Below, one piece after another: positions 49,495-59,082 of a DNA stretch of 64,000 nt. Each line of letters opens with the position of its first letter. Within the stretch, counting starts at the first letter, position 1. The notes under the pieces are model-generated. The model ran no database searches and had not been told where the DNA came from. It saw only the letters and a list, made by a program, of their open reading frames with translations. The position numbers and the translations under genes were made by a program. The stretch comes from Hyphomicrobiales bacterium (GTDB taxonomy: Bacteria; Pseudomonadota; Alphaproteobacteria; Rhizobiales; Rhizobiaceae). The stretch spans positions 62,001 to 126,000 of the forward strand of contig UCJH01000032.1 of assembly GCA_900472785.1 (NCBI GenBank). The letters are read 5' to 3'.

Positions 49495-52400
49495 TTAGGT
49501 TGCACTGTGGCTATCATCTTCCCTCTGATGGATCATATCCTTCCGCACTGATCCGATCGCTGACACAATTTCGGAGATCAAAGCTTCCGTCGCGAATGGG
49601 ACTTGAGCATAAATAAGCCCCTGTTCGCCCTCCGCCCGGATAATCATATGGCCTTTGCCCAAGAGTCTTTCGGCGCCGCGTTCGCCGAGAGCGATTTCGG
49701 AAGTGCCTTCGGAATCCACCCGTAAAATGAGCCGATTGCCGAGTTGGGACCGCAGCTGCATAGGCATGACATTCGCTTCAGGTCGCTGAGCCGCGAAAAT
49801 GAGGTGAATGCCCGCGGCTCTCGCCTTTACGCCAAGCCTGCCAACCGTTGAGGTTACCGCAGCGCGATAATCGTCGGTTAGCATCCATTCCGCGAACTCA
49901 TCGTGTATGATCCAATAAGTGGGCAGGGCATCCTCGGGCAAAGCTTTGCGGTTATAAGCGGTGATATTTGGTACTCGGGCCTCTTTGAAAAGCCGGTAGC
50001 GACGATCCATCTCAAGCACCATGTGCTCAAGTTGGTCGATAGCTGTCTCTTGTTGATCGATGATGCCGCCTTCCAGGTGGGGAAGGGCATCAAAGGCAAA
50101 GTAATCGACGCCTTGTTTCGGATCGATCAGCACTATCCTCGCGTGGCGTGGATCATTCGTTACAGCGATTCCCAAGATGATCGATTGCATCAGGACCGAT
50201 TTTCCTGAGCCGGTACTGCCGGCAATCAAAGTATGCGGTGCATGCTTATGGCTGGGCGAAAGCACGAAAAGCTCATTGTCGTCCTCTCTTACCCCAATGG
50301 CCAGGTTCTGATTTCCGGTCGGTGACACGACCGGCTTCCATCTGCTCCAAAGACTCTGAAGGTCAACGACCTGTCGTTGCGAGCGCGCGACATAAACAGC
50401 GATAGCACCGGGCTCTGGTCTTACCGAGATGATGTCCAGGCGATGGGTGGTCAGAAGCTCGGACCGGCGTTTGAGTACCTGTTCCACGGTTAAATTCGCA
50501 CTTCCGCTGAAGCGAAGAATGGCCGCGTTGGGTGTGAGCTTTTGATCGATCAGTTTTGCTTGCAGGCCGAGCTGTTGGAACGCGCTGCGAGCCATCATAG
50601 CTGTACTCGCTAGCCATTCATCGTCGGCCTCCGTTTGTGTCGGCGCTTTGTCGAGATGTTCTTCAATAATATCCGCGACAGTTCGCTCCGCCGAGAAGGC
50701 GGGTGACTCTTTCGATTCAGCTAGTTTTGACCCGGCTAGCTCGTCAATGGCTGGCACAGGGGAGCGCTGCAGGTCATCCACATTCACGACAGGAGCGGGC
50801 ACTGATCTCGCCGAATGGCCAGCTCGGACGGGCGGATCTGGCGTTATGCCGGGCGTGTGCGGTTCCGGTACTTTGCCGTAGATAGGATCTATGGACGTCA
50901 GAAGCGCATTAACGTTTGCGTTGGCGAGATACGCCGTGACTAGCGCTTTTAGGTCTGCGCGACCAAAAATCATTTGCCTGCTCGCCGGCGCTCCGGTTAC
51001 TTCGCTGAAATCCGTCACATTTGCTCCATCAAGAGCCGTGGGAACGAAGACATGGCTAAAACCAACGATTTCGAACCGGGCGCGTCCGTCTCTGATCAGG
51101 CGCCGCCATTCCACGAGAGGTACGATGCTAGCGGCCGGGATCTGAATTCCATCCAGCAACAGATCGCCCAGGCGTGAAAGCCATGACTCGCGGTCCAGGC
51201 GGTCTGGCCCAGCCAGAGCATCGACAATCCGGCGCATCGTGTCGCGAAGCTGTTTTTCCGACTCTTTGCGTTTTGGCGGGAACGACACCGCGTCGACATA
51301 CTTTGCCTCCGTCACGATGATCCGCAGACTAAGCTGGCCTGTGGCGTCGATCGCAGGAGACAAAGCTAGAATATCCGCTTGGGTTTCCTCACGGGCTCCA
51401 AGCCAACTTGCGTAGTCGTCTAGGAAATACCAACCAACGAGACGATTGTCATCGAGGGACTGCCGAGCAAGAAACCGGCTCAGGACGATGCCGATGAGTT
51501 CGCCCGCCGCCTCGCCGCGTTTTGCCGCGCGTAAGACGATGTCCCCGGAAATATCGTTGGCGTCGCCAATGAAGCGGTCTGCAAGTCCATCGACTTCATC
51601 GGCCGAGAGATCGAGTTGTAACTCTTCGAGCCGGCGCCTTACCATGGCGCGAAGCAACGTGAGAGGGGCACGCGATGAAATCACGACGTTGCGGCCCTGC
51701 GTCGCGGACTGCTTATAGCGGATCACCCGAACGCTTTGGTTTTGGAGTTGGCGGCGATCAAGAAGTTCATCGTAATTGACGACCCACGCACCCAGATCAT
51801 GGGTTTCTTCGAAGATCCTTGCTGTGCGATCGTCCCGGAAATCAAGTTGGCGGACCGGCAGCAGACGCTTTCCGTCCTGCAGATCTTCCGCATCCTTCAG
51901 GAATGCAGTTGTCGCGGCCAGGTACGCCCAACCCTCCCGGCTTTGAACTGGAGAGCACAGATAGACGCTCGATTTTAGGTCGTCCATCGCGCCTGGCCGG
52001 CGGCGCGACCACCGTGCGGGAAGGAGACTCGCAATGTCTGCCGGATCAGCTGACTCTCGGTACCATTCGACGGATGCATGCCGGGAAATGACATCCTGAC
52101 TGAAAACGATGTCGTACGGCCGTCCGTCCCGAGGATCTGGCGGCGGCGCCTGGTCTGCGATCACGCTAATGCGGAGCCTTGCCATGAAGTCTTGGGTAAT
52201 TTCCGAGGCTGCAAGAACTTCGGCCGATCCGCCGGTGCTCGTCAAAATGGATCGGTAAATATCACGAAGTCGAGTTCCATCTGTGTGACGTAACATCACC
52301 TGGCATCGCATGTCCTCGTCGTCATTCAGTTCGCCCAGGCCTTCGACCAACTGCTGGGGGAGACGCGCTGAATCGCAGTTATAGAGAACAAGCGACATGT

Positions 52401-54783
52401 TCGCTCGTTCGTGCGGATGCAAATTGAGGTAGCGCTGGGTCAGATCCAGCAAGGTGTTCGTGCCGGCCTTTGCATCGTCATTTGTTTCACCTCCGCCGAC
52501 TCCATCGAGAACAGGTCGTTCATGAAGGGAATAGTCGCCTTGATGATCAGCCAGCGACAGGAGGTCGGGCTTTCGGCCGCTCCAGGAGACGACGACCTCA
52601 GGGTAGAAAACGTGCCGCATATCTTCGGCGAGATCTCTGAAGAACAGCTTCGTGTCGCCTTCCAGGCCGCCGGGCACGTCAATGATTTTGCGTACAACCT
52701 GTTGAACGAGATGCGCTTTGCGCCAAACTGCCGCCAAGCGCAGCGGGTGCCACGGGGCAACGATGGCGGCTGCCGCCCCATCTCCGACTGGTGCTTGTCC
52801 CAACTCCAAGAGAGGGCGCAACAGCAACTCTTTGTTGCGATCCCCAGGCGCCAAGGTTCGAACGAGATCAAGAAGCTCTGCATAGCTCGTTGCCTGGTCG
52901 CGACACACCGGGTTAGAGGCGCCCTCGTTCCGGAACGCCCTAATCGCGTTTTGATACTGCTCGCAAAAGATTTCGAACGCGGCAGACAGCTTTTTCGCTA
53001 CGGCCGCGTCGATGAGCTCCTGGTCGACCGCTGCTTTGAGATTGGTTTTCCAATTCAGCCGCAGGTCACGCTCACGCCTGTAGGTCGGGACGAGTGACCC
53101 TCGATCGCGGTCGTAGGCAGGAACGAGCGTTTTCACATCTGAGAGGTCGATCGAACCTGGCCGCCGACCGGCCATACCGGGCTCTCGGCCAGATCGAAGG
53201 GCCACAAACGCGTGCTCCGATAGACGATCCCAATCGTCCGTCAACTGTGAGGAGATGACATCGGGTCTATACTTCCAAATCAACTGCGCAGATGCGGTTG
53301 ACGTCCCTCCTTCAAAATCGGTGGTTTCAAGTTCCAGCTGAAACTTTAGCTGCAGCGCTGCTTTCGCAAAGGATCGGTTGACCGCCGATTTGTCTTTAGC
53401 ATCCTGCCAACCGCGTAACACCGAGGGAAAGTCCATCAACGAGCCAAATTCGATGATGACGTCCGGACCCAGCAACCGCTGCAAGCCAGCATAGCGCAGC
53501 GAGAAGAACAGGCCGGCTTCGGTGTTTAAGCTGCGAAGGTCTCGCTTCGTCAGCGAGTCGCATCGGATGGTGAGAATTCGGCCAACACCAACCATTGCAC
53601 GAGCGTTGAGCGTGTCCATCATCATCGCAAGGCCTGCCAGGAAGTCTTCGGTTTCTAGCGGACGCCCGTAGATAAATTTGTCCCAGGAAGATTTGAGTTT
53701 GCGATCCTCCCTGATCTCATCGCGGTGGCTTTCGTAGAATTCGATATCTTCAGGCTCCGGGCTGCCGGTGGTTTTCCTCCGGGCGAGAAGCTCTAGATAC
53801 TCATCATCTTCCTTGGAAAGGAGGTCCTGCGGACCTTCGGCGTAGAATCGCTGAGTGTCTTGTCCAAGGTTGGTTTTTTCTCTCGCCAGGCCCTCGAAGA
53901 GCGGCTTTACATGCTCCCAGAGACAGTTCGCCAAGGCCTCCGAACTTGAGTTCCAGGCGGGCCGGCTTTCGATGAAAAGCTCGACTACCGGGTGGATGAT
54001 CTCAGGAATTACATCTCGTGCCTTTTCGAATGCATCCCGCAACTCGGACTCCGAGATGACGATTTGGTTCGGATTCTGTTTGAGCAGATAGGGATGTCGT
54101 TTACGGCGCAGCCCAATATACTCACGCTTCCATACCGATGCATGGCGGCGAGACCTGTCTTTTATGCCCGCGAAGGCCGCCGGATCGCGAGGTAGCTGAA
54201 GCGCTGGCAGGGCATATCCTAGTGCTTCGATGATCGGGTACCCTTCATCTATCACTGCCTCCCTGGTCGCTACGATGTATCTGGCAAAGCGTTCAAGAGC
54301 GACCGAGCCCACCTGGCTAAGCCCTGCGAGGGACCGCTCCCACCAGGCTTTCGCATCATCTGTTAGTGCAAGACCAGCGCTCGCTGACGAAACCCAAGCG
54401 GGCAAACGCTCAATGAGTTGAGCCGCTCCAATAGGTGTGACTTCGTGGAGGGACATATCTTCAGCCTGTCCCTCATCCGCACTCGCGTTTGTTATGAGGA
54501 AAGCCGCCTTATCGCAATCGGCGCTTCGGTAAAACGTCGCATTACGGTCAGTCAGGACTTCGTCAGGTAAAGCGTATCCGTCGAAAAGGGCACGGGGCAA
54601 TTTGATGTCGACACGTCCGTTCAAGAAGACATCGGTCAGGACAGCACGTGTGACGGCAAGTGTCTGGGGAATACTCAGGCCATCCAACAGGAATCTGGCA
54701 GTCCCTGCCTCTCCGCCGGCATCGCCCAATTCCTCCTTGAGGATCGAGACTGCAACTTTCCCAATCAGTTCGTGGATATCCAT
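49495..54783 (-). CDS. sspH: SspH/DptH-like restriction protein, FtsK/HerA-type motor
   Basis: This 1762-aa protein is the largest component of the restriction half. The C-terminal motor domain has LIAGSTGSGKSVLMQ (Walker A, about residue 1523), ARIVLIDPKQGVDYFAFD, TYWIIHDEFAEW (Walker B, about 1626) and IFAAQRPEANVMPMQLRSQLGNRL, an FtsK/SpoIIIE translocase set. In the middle, TQADILAL (about 1135) and LSLRIIVTEAKYVDAV (about 1157-1160) look like a PD-(D/E)XK nuclease core. That would combine DNA pumping with cleavage. DndH/DptH/SspH proteins share this size and C-terminal motor. SspFGH is reported to damage DNA lacking phosphorothioate. It follows sspG by 6 bases. Confidence 0.85.
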   Translation of the reverse strand: MDIHELIGKVAVSILKEELGDAGGEAGTARFLLDGLSIPQTLAVTRAVLTDVFLNGRVDIKLPRALFDGYALPDEVLTDRNATFYRSADCDKAAFLITNASADEGQAEDMSLHEVTPIGAAQLIERLPAWVSSASAGLALTDDAKAWWERSLAGLSQVGSVALERFARYIVATREAVIDEGYPIIEALGYALPALQLPRDPAAFAGIKDRSRRHASVWKREYIGLRRKRHPYLLKQNPNQIVISESELRDAFEKARDVIPEIIHPVVELFIESRPAWNSSSEALANCLWEHVKPLFEGLAREKTNLGQDTQRFYAEGPQDLLSKEDDEYLELLARRKTTGSPEPEDIEFYESHRDEIREDRKLKSSWDKFIYGRPLETEDFLAGLAMMMDTLNARAMVGVGRILTIRCDSLTKRDLRSLNTEAGLFFSLRYAGLQRLLGPDVIIEFGSLMDFPSVLRGWQDAKDKSAVNRSFAKAALQLKFQLELETTDFEGGTSTASAQLIWKYRPDVISSQLTDDWDRLSEHAFVALRSGREPGMAGRRPGSIDLSDVKTLVPAYDRDRGSLVPTYRRERDLRLNWKTNLKAAVDQELIDAAVAKKLSAAFEIFCEQYQNAIRAFRNEGASNPVCRDQATSYAELLDLVRTLAPGDRNKELLLRPLLELGQAPVGDGAAAAIVAPWHPLRLAAVWRKAHLVQQVVRKIIDVPGGLEGDTKLFFRDLAEDMRHVFYPEVVVSWSGRKPDLLSLADHQGDYSLHERPVLDGVGGGETNDDAKAGTNTLLDLTQRYLNLHPHERANMSLVLYNCDSARLPQQLVEGLGELNDDEDMRCQVMLRHTDGTRLRDIYRSILTSTGGSAEVLAASEITQDFMARLRISVIADQAPPPDPRDGRPYDIVFSQDVISRHASVEWYRESADPADIASLLPARWSRRRPGAMDDLKSSVYLCSPVQSREGWAYLAATTAFLKDAEDLQDGKRLLPVRQLDFRDDRTARIFEETHDLGAWVVNYDELLDRRQLQNQSVRVIRYKQSATQGRNVVISSRAPLTLLRAMVRRRLEELQLDLSADEVDGLADRFIGDANDISGDIVLRAAKRGEAAGELIGIVLSRFLARQSLDDNRLVGWYFLDDYASWLGAREETQADILALSPAIDATGQLSLRIIVTEAKYVDAVSFPPKRKESEKQLRDTMRRIVDALAGPDRLDRESWLSRLGDLLLDGIQIPAASIVPLVEWRRLIRDGRARFEIVGFSHVFVPTALDGANVTDFSEVTGAPASRQMIFGRADLKALVTAYLANANVNALLTSIDPIYGKVPEPHTPGITPDPPVRAGHSARSVPAPVVNVDDLQRSPVPAIDELAGSKLAESKESPAFSAERTVADIIEEHLDKAPTQTEADDEWLASTAMMARSAFQQLGLQAKLIDQKLTPNAAILRFSGSANLTVEQVLKRRSELLTTHRLDIISVRPEPGAIAVYVARSQRQVVDLQSLWSRWKPVVSPTGNQNLAIGVREDDNELFVLSPSHKHAPHTLIAGSTGSGKSVLMQSIILGIAVTNDPRHARIVLIDPKQGVDYFAFDALPHLEGGIIDQQETAIDQLEHMVLEMDRRYRLFKEARVPNITAYNRKALPEDALPTYWIIHDEFAEWMLTDDYRAAVTSTVGRLGVKARAAGIHLIFAAQRPEANVMPMQLRSQLGNRLILRVDSEGTSEIALGERGAERLLGKGHMIIRAEGEQGLIYAQVPFATEALISEIVSAIGSVRKDMIHQREDDSHSAT

Positions 54784-54789
54784 CTCTGA

Positions 54790-56310
54790 TTACATCCTGA
54801 CTGAAAGTGGGTTTTCGACGTAAGCGCAAGCGTCAGAAAGACGCCTCAACATACCGAGGGTTCGCAGTCGTCGCTCAAGGCGTGCTGAGTTCATCTGGAA
54901 GGATTTTCGATCAAATTCATCGTCAGACAGTACCTGCACAGCCTCGCGTTCGCCGATAACAAGACCGTATCTTCGGTAGAGAAGATCCAAAAACTCGCTA
55001 TAGTCCATGCGGGTTTCAACGTTCGCCATGATCAAAGACTTCAGCAATGCGTCTGTTGGGGCGTAACGGAGCTGACTTGTTCCCCGCCGAGATACCAGTC
55101 CGGCCCCTGCGCCGTACGAGCGGTGAACTGCTGCGACATGCTTACGATGTCGCGCCTGGGCAGCTCGTTTCAAGTCCGCTAAAAGCTCAGCCTCATCCGG
55201 TTGCCCGCTGTAGTCGTCTTCTTCCGGCCAGCGCACGATGTCGACAAGCAAACGTCGGCAGTCAGGGAATGGCGTCTCCCCAAGGCGTCGGCGCTCCCAC
55301 TCCTCGCTTCTGCCAATGGCATCGATATAGGCATCGACTGCCCTCGACGGCAGCGTGTCATTGGACTGGAAATTCGAAATCGACAATTCGCGAACCGGCG
55401 TCCGTTTGGGAGCGATGATCTCACAAATGAAGTGCGGCTTTGCTGAGAAGCAATGCGTGGCTGCGACGAGAAGCTGGTAGCGCAGCAGGTGCAACGCGGT
55501 GAGCGAAGCCAGGTGGGGATAGGTATCAAAGCGCGGAAGGGGGCCGCGCAAAAGCGAAAGCCAATCTTGGCCTAGATCGTCAAAGCTCTCGTGCCGCGCG
55601 TAGGGAAGATAGCTATTGCCCCGCGTCGACCGGTCTTCATCATAGTCCGGCTCCATTAATTGCAGAAGGCGATCGCAAGGATCTCCGTCCAACATCTTGG
55701 CAATTTCGGGTGCCAGCTCGGTCGCATATGCCGAGCGGCACAGCATCTGGTAAACCAGCTCACCGGGCAGGCCAAAGTTGATATATTCGCGCGATGCTGT
55801 CAGGCTCAGATCTTCGTAAAGCGCATGGCGTCCAAACGGAAATACGAAGCGAGAAGACCACCGTTTGTTGGGCCCATTCTCGATCGTTGTCCCACGCAGC
55901 ATGGATACCAGCGCCACGAAGTCCGAGAACGAGTTGAACCGTTTGCGCAGGTACGAGAAATCTCTAAGAGGTACTCCTTGCGCACGATTGGCAATCGCCG
56001 ACAACCATTTGTCCCACGATGCGCTGTCAGCCAATTTCTCGTCGGCAATCCGCAACATCGGCTCGTTATTGTAGAGAATGTTTCGGACATACATCCGCTG
56101 CGCCGGTTTAAAGCGCAGCGGATACGTCTTTCCTTGGCCATCAAGGAGCGACTGGTCTCTATCCTTTGCTTCGGCAACGCCGAGAAATTCCAGGAAAATC
56201 AGCCAGGGGGTCGTCGCGTCCCAAAGACGATGACCCCAAATTTGCTCGTCGATCCACATATCGTTTTGCGGGTGATCATTTCGCGGAGGTGGGGGAAGGG
56301 TCTCAAGCAA
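54790..56310 (-). CDS. sspG: SspG/DptG-like restriction component
   Basis: This protein has 506 aa from a TTG at 56310 that overlaps the sspF stop. GAGGTGA lies 5 bases before it and supports this unusual start (the next in-frame ATG is codon 18). The N-terminus (MWIDEQIWGHRLWDATTPWLIFLEFLGVAEA) is Trp-rich; the rest is mostly helical without a known enzymatic motif. The C-terminus (EFLDLLYRRYGLVIGEREAVQVLSDDEFDRKSFQMNSARLERRLRTLGMLRRLSDACAYVENPL) reads like a winged helix. DndG/DptG proteins are likewise about 450-500 aa with no clear catalytic site. The assignment depends mainly on gene order between SspF- and SspH-like genes. Confidence 0.72.
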   Translation of the reverse strand: MLETLPPPPRNDHPQNDMWIDEQIWGHRLWDATTPWLIFLEFLGVAEAKDRDQSLLDGQGKTYPLRFKPAQRMYVRNILYNNEPMLRIADEKLADSASWDKWLSAIANRAQGVPLRDFSYLRKRFNSFSDFVALVSMLRGTTIENGPNKRWSSRFVFPFGRHALYEDLSLTASREYINFGLPGELVYQMLCRSAYATELAPEIAKMLDGDPCDRLLQLMEPDYDEDRSTRGNSYLPYARHESFDDLGQDWLSLLRGPLPRFDTYPHLASLTALHLLRYQLLVAATHCFSAKPHFICEIIAPKRTPVRELSISNFQSNDTLPSRAVDAYIDAIGRSEEWERRRLGETPFPDCRRLLVDIVRWPEEDDYSGQPDEAELLADLKRAAQARHRKHVAAVHRSYGAGAGLVSRRGTSQLRYAPTDALLKSLIMANVETRMDYSEFLDLLYRRYGLVIGEREAVQVLSDDEFDRKSFQMNSARLERRLRTLGMLRRLSDACAYVENPLSVRM

Positions 56311-58147
56311 AGTTCACCTCGATCACATCATCCACGGGCTCACCCTCGCCGTTGAGGCTAAGGATTCTGAAGCTCAGGTCTTTGGTTTCTTCCATGGGGC
56401 GAGACCGGGAGAATGCCGCCAGAATGGCACTTTTGAACGCGAGAATGTCCTCATGACACTCTTTGGAAAAGCTGCCCGGCAGTGCCCCGCCGGCAACCCG
56501 CATCAAAAATTCATAGCGGACGAGGTTTAGTTTTAGTCCGATTTCGACCCCGCTGTCGATCTGCACGATCAGAGTTGGGAGGTTTCCATCCCGAAGCTCG
56601 ATCCGCTCATGCCGCCGGGGCGCCACACTTATCCGCTCAACCAGGATTTGACTAAGGCCTGCGGCTGAACCTGATAGTCCTGCGGCGATCAAGAGCTCCC
56701 TGTCAGTCGTCACCAGCATACCGGTGAAGATCCTGTTGAGGCCATTCACCAGACGCGCGGTGATAGACCGGTTTGCCTTTCCAACATCTCGAAGCGGTTT
56801 GACAACGTCCCGCAGGAACTCGCCAGCGTGACGAAACACGGTGAGATCCCACAGCCTCAAATCGTCAGATTGATCATCGCCAATCTGAAAGAAAATAGCG
56901 CGCCGTTGAGCCTGCAGGCTATTCAAAAAGGGATGTTCGCCTTCCTGTGTCGCGTCAGGTCGTTCAAGATAATCATTCCGCAGCGCCGAGAGGTCATCCA
57001 ATGCTTGAGCAGAGAAGGCTCCGACCACAAGGCTTTCGTAGTAGGGCCGCAACGTTTCATCGGATGGGCCGAAGACCAGGATGTTGTCGATCCGGTTTGT
57101 GGTTTCATCGCCTATGCCGAACCGATTGAGGAACTCGAAAATTTCTAGGCTTTCTCGCCGGGCGGATGTCAGATTGGCGCCAAACAGGTTCTGATGGATG
57201 TCTGCGATATGAGCCTTGCCTGCGCGCACGAACGGCCTGATATCTGCTGGTGACATCAAACGATCTTTAGCTGACGGGTGGCCAAGCAACATATTTGCGA
57301 TCAGCAGAAGGACCCGCCGAATTGGCGTATGGAGTTCGTTTAGGTCCATCAATTCGAACAGCTGCCGCAGCCGCGATTTGAACTGCGGAGATGACATGAT
57401 CTCGAAATTGCGCCGGATTGGACAAACCTCTGAGAAAAAGCCCTCGGCTTCCTCTTCTGCATAAGCCGCCGCCCAGCCTGGATGGGCGATAATGGCTTCG
57501 AGCGTCAGGTCGATGATCCTTGCACATGAAACGGCGCTCAGATTGAAAAATGCCACGTCACCCTGACTGGCGGGCTGTCCTTCGACCAAGCAGGCCTCAA
57601 GCAGCTCGTAGCTCTCCTGCGATAGCGGCACTTCTGCAGACCTGCGCCACGTGTCGAGAAGTTGCCCGTCATTAGCTGCAACAACAAAGATCCAGTCGGG
57701 GTCTGCTGAAAAGAAGCTTTTATTCACCGCCTCTAGTAAGGCATTCTTGCCCTCCCACATCCCATAAGTCCCTTGTGAAGGGAGGGCCGTCAGATCGCGG
57801 ATGATCCCGACGGTTCGAACGCGGCCGGCTATTTCGGCGGTGATTTCCTGATAAATTTCGTTGGCAGTCCAATCATCGGAACTTCCACCCAATTCGGTCC
57901 ACAGCCGGCCGCAAAGCCGGCTTTTTCCATCGCCCGCGGTTCCGGTTAAGATGATGGAACGAGCGCGTTCAGCACCCTTGGAGACAGCGGAAAAAAGATC
58001 CGTCTCAAGCGGATGTACGAAATCCAAGGCGTCGACGTCGTATCGACGTGCAGACCGACGAATTTGCTCGTCGTACATGTTGTCATTTCTTGAGATTGGT
58101 CCGTACTGCCGCAAGAAGCGAACCCATCGGCCCCCCAGCCCATTCAT
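56303..58147 (-). CDS. sspF: SspF/DptF-like P-loop restriction component
   Basis: This 614-aa protein has its ATG at 58147 behind GGGGGAG. The P-loop IILTGTAGDGKSRLC (GTAGDGKS at residues 69-76) and IFVVAANDGQLLDTW (strand with Asn and Asp) show an AAA/STAND-like ATPase. GDGKS instead of GSGKS is typical of DndF/DptF proteins as I recall them. The following part is helical (LTLEAIIAHPGWAAAYAEEEAEG). It is 80 bases downstream of sspD and overlaps sspG by 8 bases. SspF is needed for phage protection together with SspG and SspH in the described system. Confidence 0.78.
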   Translation of the reverse strand: MNGLGGRWVRFLRQYGPISRNDNMYDEQIRRSARRYDVDALDFVHPLETDLFSAVSKGAERARSIILTGTAGDGKSRLCGRLWTELGGSSDDWTANEIYQEITAEIAGRVRTVGIIRDLTALPSQGTYGMWEGKNALLEAVNKSFFSADPDWIFVVAANDGQLLDTWRRSAEVPLSQESYELLEACLVEGQPASQGDVAFFNLSAVSCARIIDLTLEAIIAHPGWAAAYAEEEAEGFFSEVCPIRRNFEIMSSPQFKSRLRQLFELMDLNELHTPIRRVLLLIANMLLGHPSAKDRLMSPADIRPFVRAGKAHIADIHQNLFGANLTSARRESLEIFEFLNRFGIGDETTNRIDNILVFGPSDETLRPYYESLVVGAFSAQALDDLSALRNDYLERPDATQEGEHPFLNSLQAQRRAIFFQIGDDQSDDLRLWDLTVFRHAGEFLRDVVKPLRDVGKANRSITARLVNGLNRIFTGMLVTTDRELLIAAGLSGSAAGLSQILVERISVAPRRHERIELRDGNLPTLIVQIDSGVEIGLKLNLVRYEFLMRVAGGALPGSFSKECHEDILAFKSAILAAFSRSRPMEETKDLSFRILSLNGEGEPVDDVIEVNFA

Positions 58148-58227
58148 GCTATTCGCTCCCCCTAAAGCATTGTCTCAGTATCCGGCTAAAACGATCGACC
58201 ATCCATTCGCGCTATAAAACATAGACC

Positions 58228-59082
58228 TTAAATAGAGCAGACAAGACAACCGTCTCGGAGATGACTGTCGTCTTCAACTTCAAGACCACCTAACGTCTCA
58301 ACAAGAGAAAGCGATTTGCGATTGGCTCTTTTCTTGGCTTGAGATTTCTCCCAATCGGACTTGATCCTTGCAACGCGCTCCGGCATTGCGAGCTGACGCA
58401 ATGACTCGCTCTGGCACCAAAAGAACTGCTCACCAAACTGGACAGCCCGTTCTTCGTACTCCATCGCGAGCTCGAAGTATGTTGGATGCGTCTCCAGCAA
58501 CCGGACCCATTCGATCTTCTGTTGGTAGAAGCAGAAATAGCATCCTGACCGCGACCTGCCCCAATCCATATAGGGCGGAAGACCAAGGCCCGAATCTTCC
58601 AGTATCGAGATGATGTCAGCTCGTACCAAACCATCATCCTGAAATGGATAGACGGCGAGAATGTTGGGCTTTGTGCTGATGTAGCCGGTGCGATTTTCAT
58701 CTGCCCGAAGGCCGACGTAATTTATGACAGGTCCGTCGCCCACATATGTCTCGAAAGGCTTTAACTTGAGCATCTTGGTGCACCATCGACGATGGTTCGA
58801 CGGCAGCATGCCACGATAAACGGTCAGCCAATGATCGAAGCTGTCGGTTGGAGTTGTGCGGACAATTGGTTTTCCCAAGATTGCTTCTAGGCGACCGATA
58901 TAATCGTAAGTCTCCGGAAGTTCTTTATCTGTGTCATGGAAGATATACTCAATGTCCGGGACCCGATCGCGCAGATAAATGGCGAGTGCCGCGCTATCTT
59001 TGCCACCAGACAGGCTTAAAATATGTCGTGGTTGCTCGTTGCCAAACGACGAAAATATTTGTGAAGCATAATCAGTTATCAT
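58228..59082 (-). CDS. sspD: SspD-like ATP pyrophosphatase (PAPS reductase fold, DndC relative)
   Basis: This 284-aa protein starts at ATG 59082, 11 bases inside sspC. The PP-loop SGGKDSAAL (residues 25-33) activates the DNA backbone or sulfur carrier through adenylation; IEYIFHDTDKELPETYDYI follows as in PAPS reductases and DndC. Cysteine pairs GCYFCF (about residue 203) and GCLVCSI at the very C-terminus probably hold an iron-sulfur cluster, as in DndC. It performs the sulfur insertion step of phosphorothioation with SspA, SspB and SspC. Residue order and length fit SspD; a DndC of a double-strand system would normally come with DndB, DndD and DndE genes, which are absent. Confidence 0.88.
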   Translation of the reverse strand: MITDYASQIFSSFGNEQPRHILSLSGGKDSAALAIYLRDRVPDIEYIFHDTDKELPETYDYIGRLEAILGKPIVRTTPTDSFDHWLTVYRGMLPSNHRRWCTKMLKLKPFETYVGDGPVINYVGLRADENRTGYISTKPNILAVYPFQDDGLVRADIISILEDSGLGLPPYMDWGRSRSGCYFCFYQQKIEWVRLLETHPTYFELAMEYEERAVQFGEQFFWCQSESLRQLAMPERVARIKSDWEKSQAKKRANRKSLSLVETLGGLEVEDDSHLRDGCLVCSI

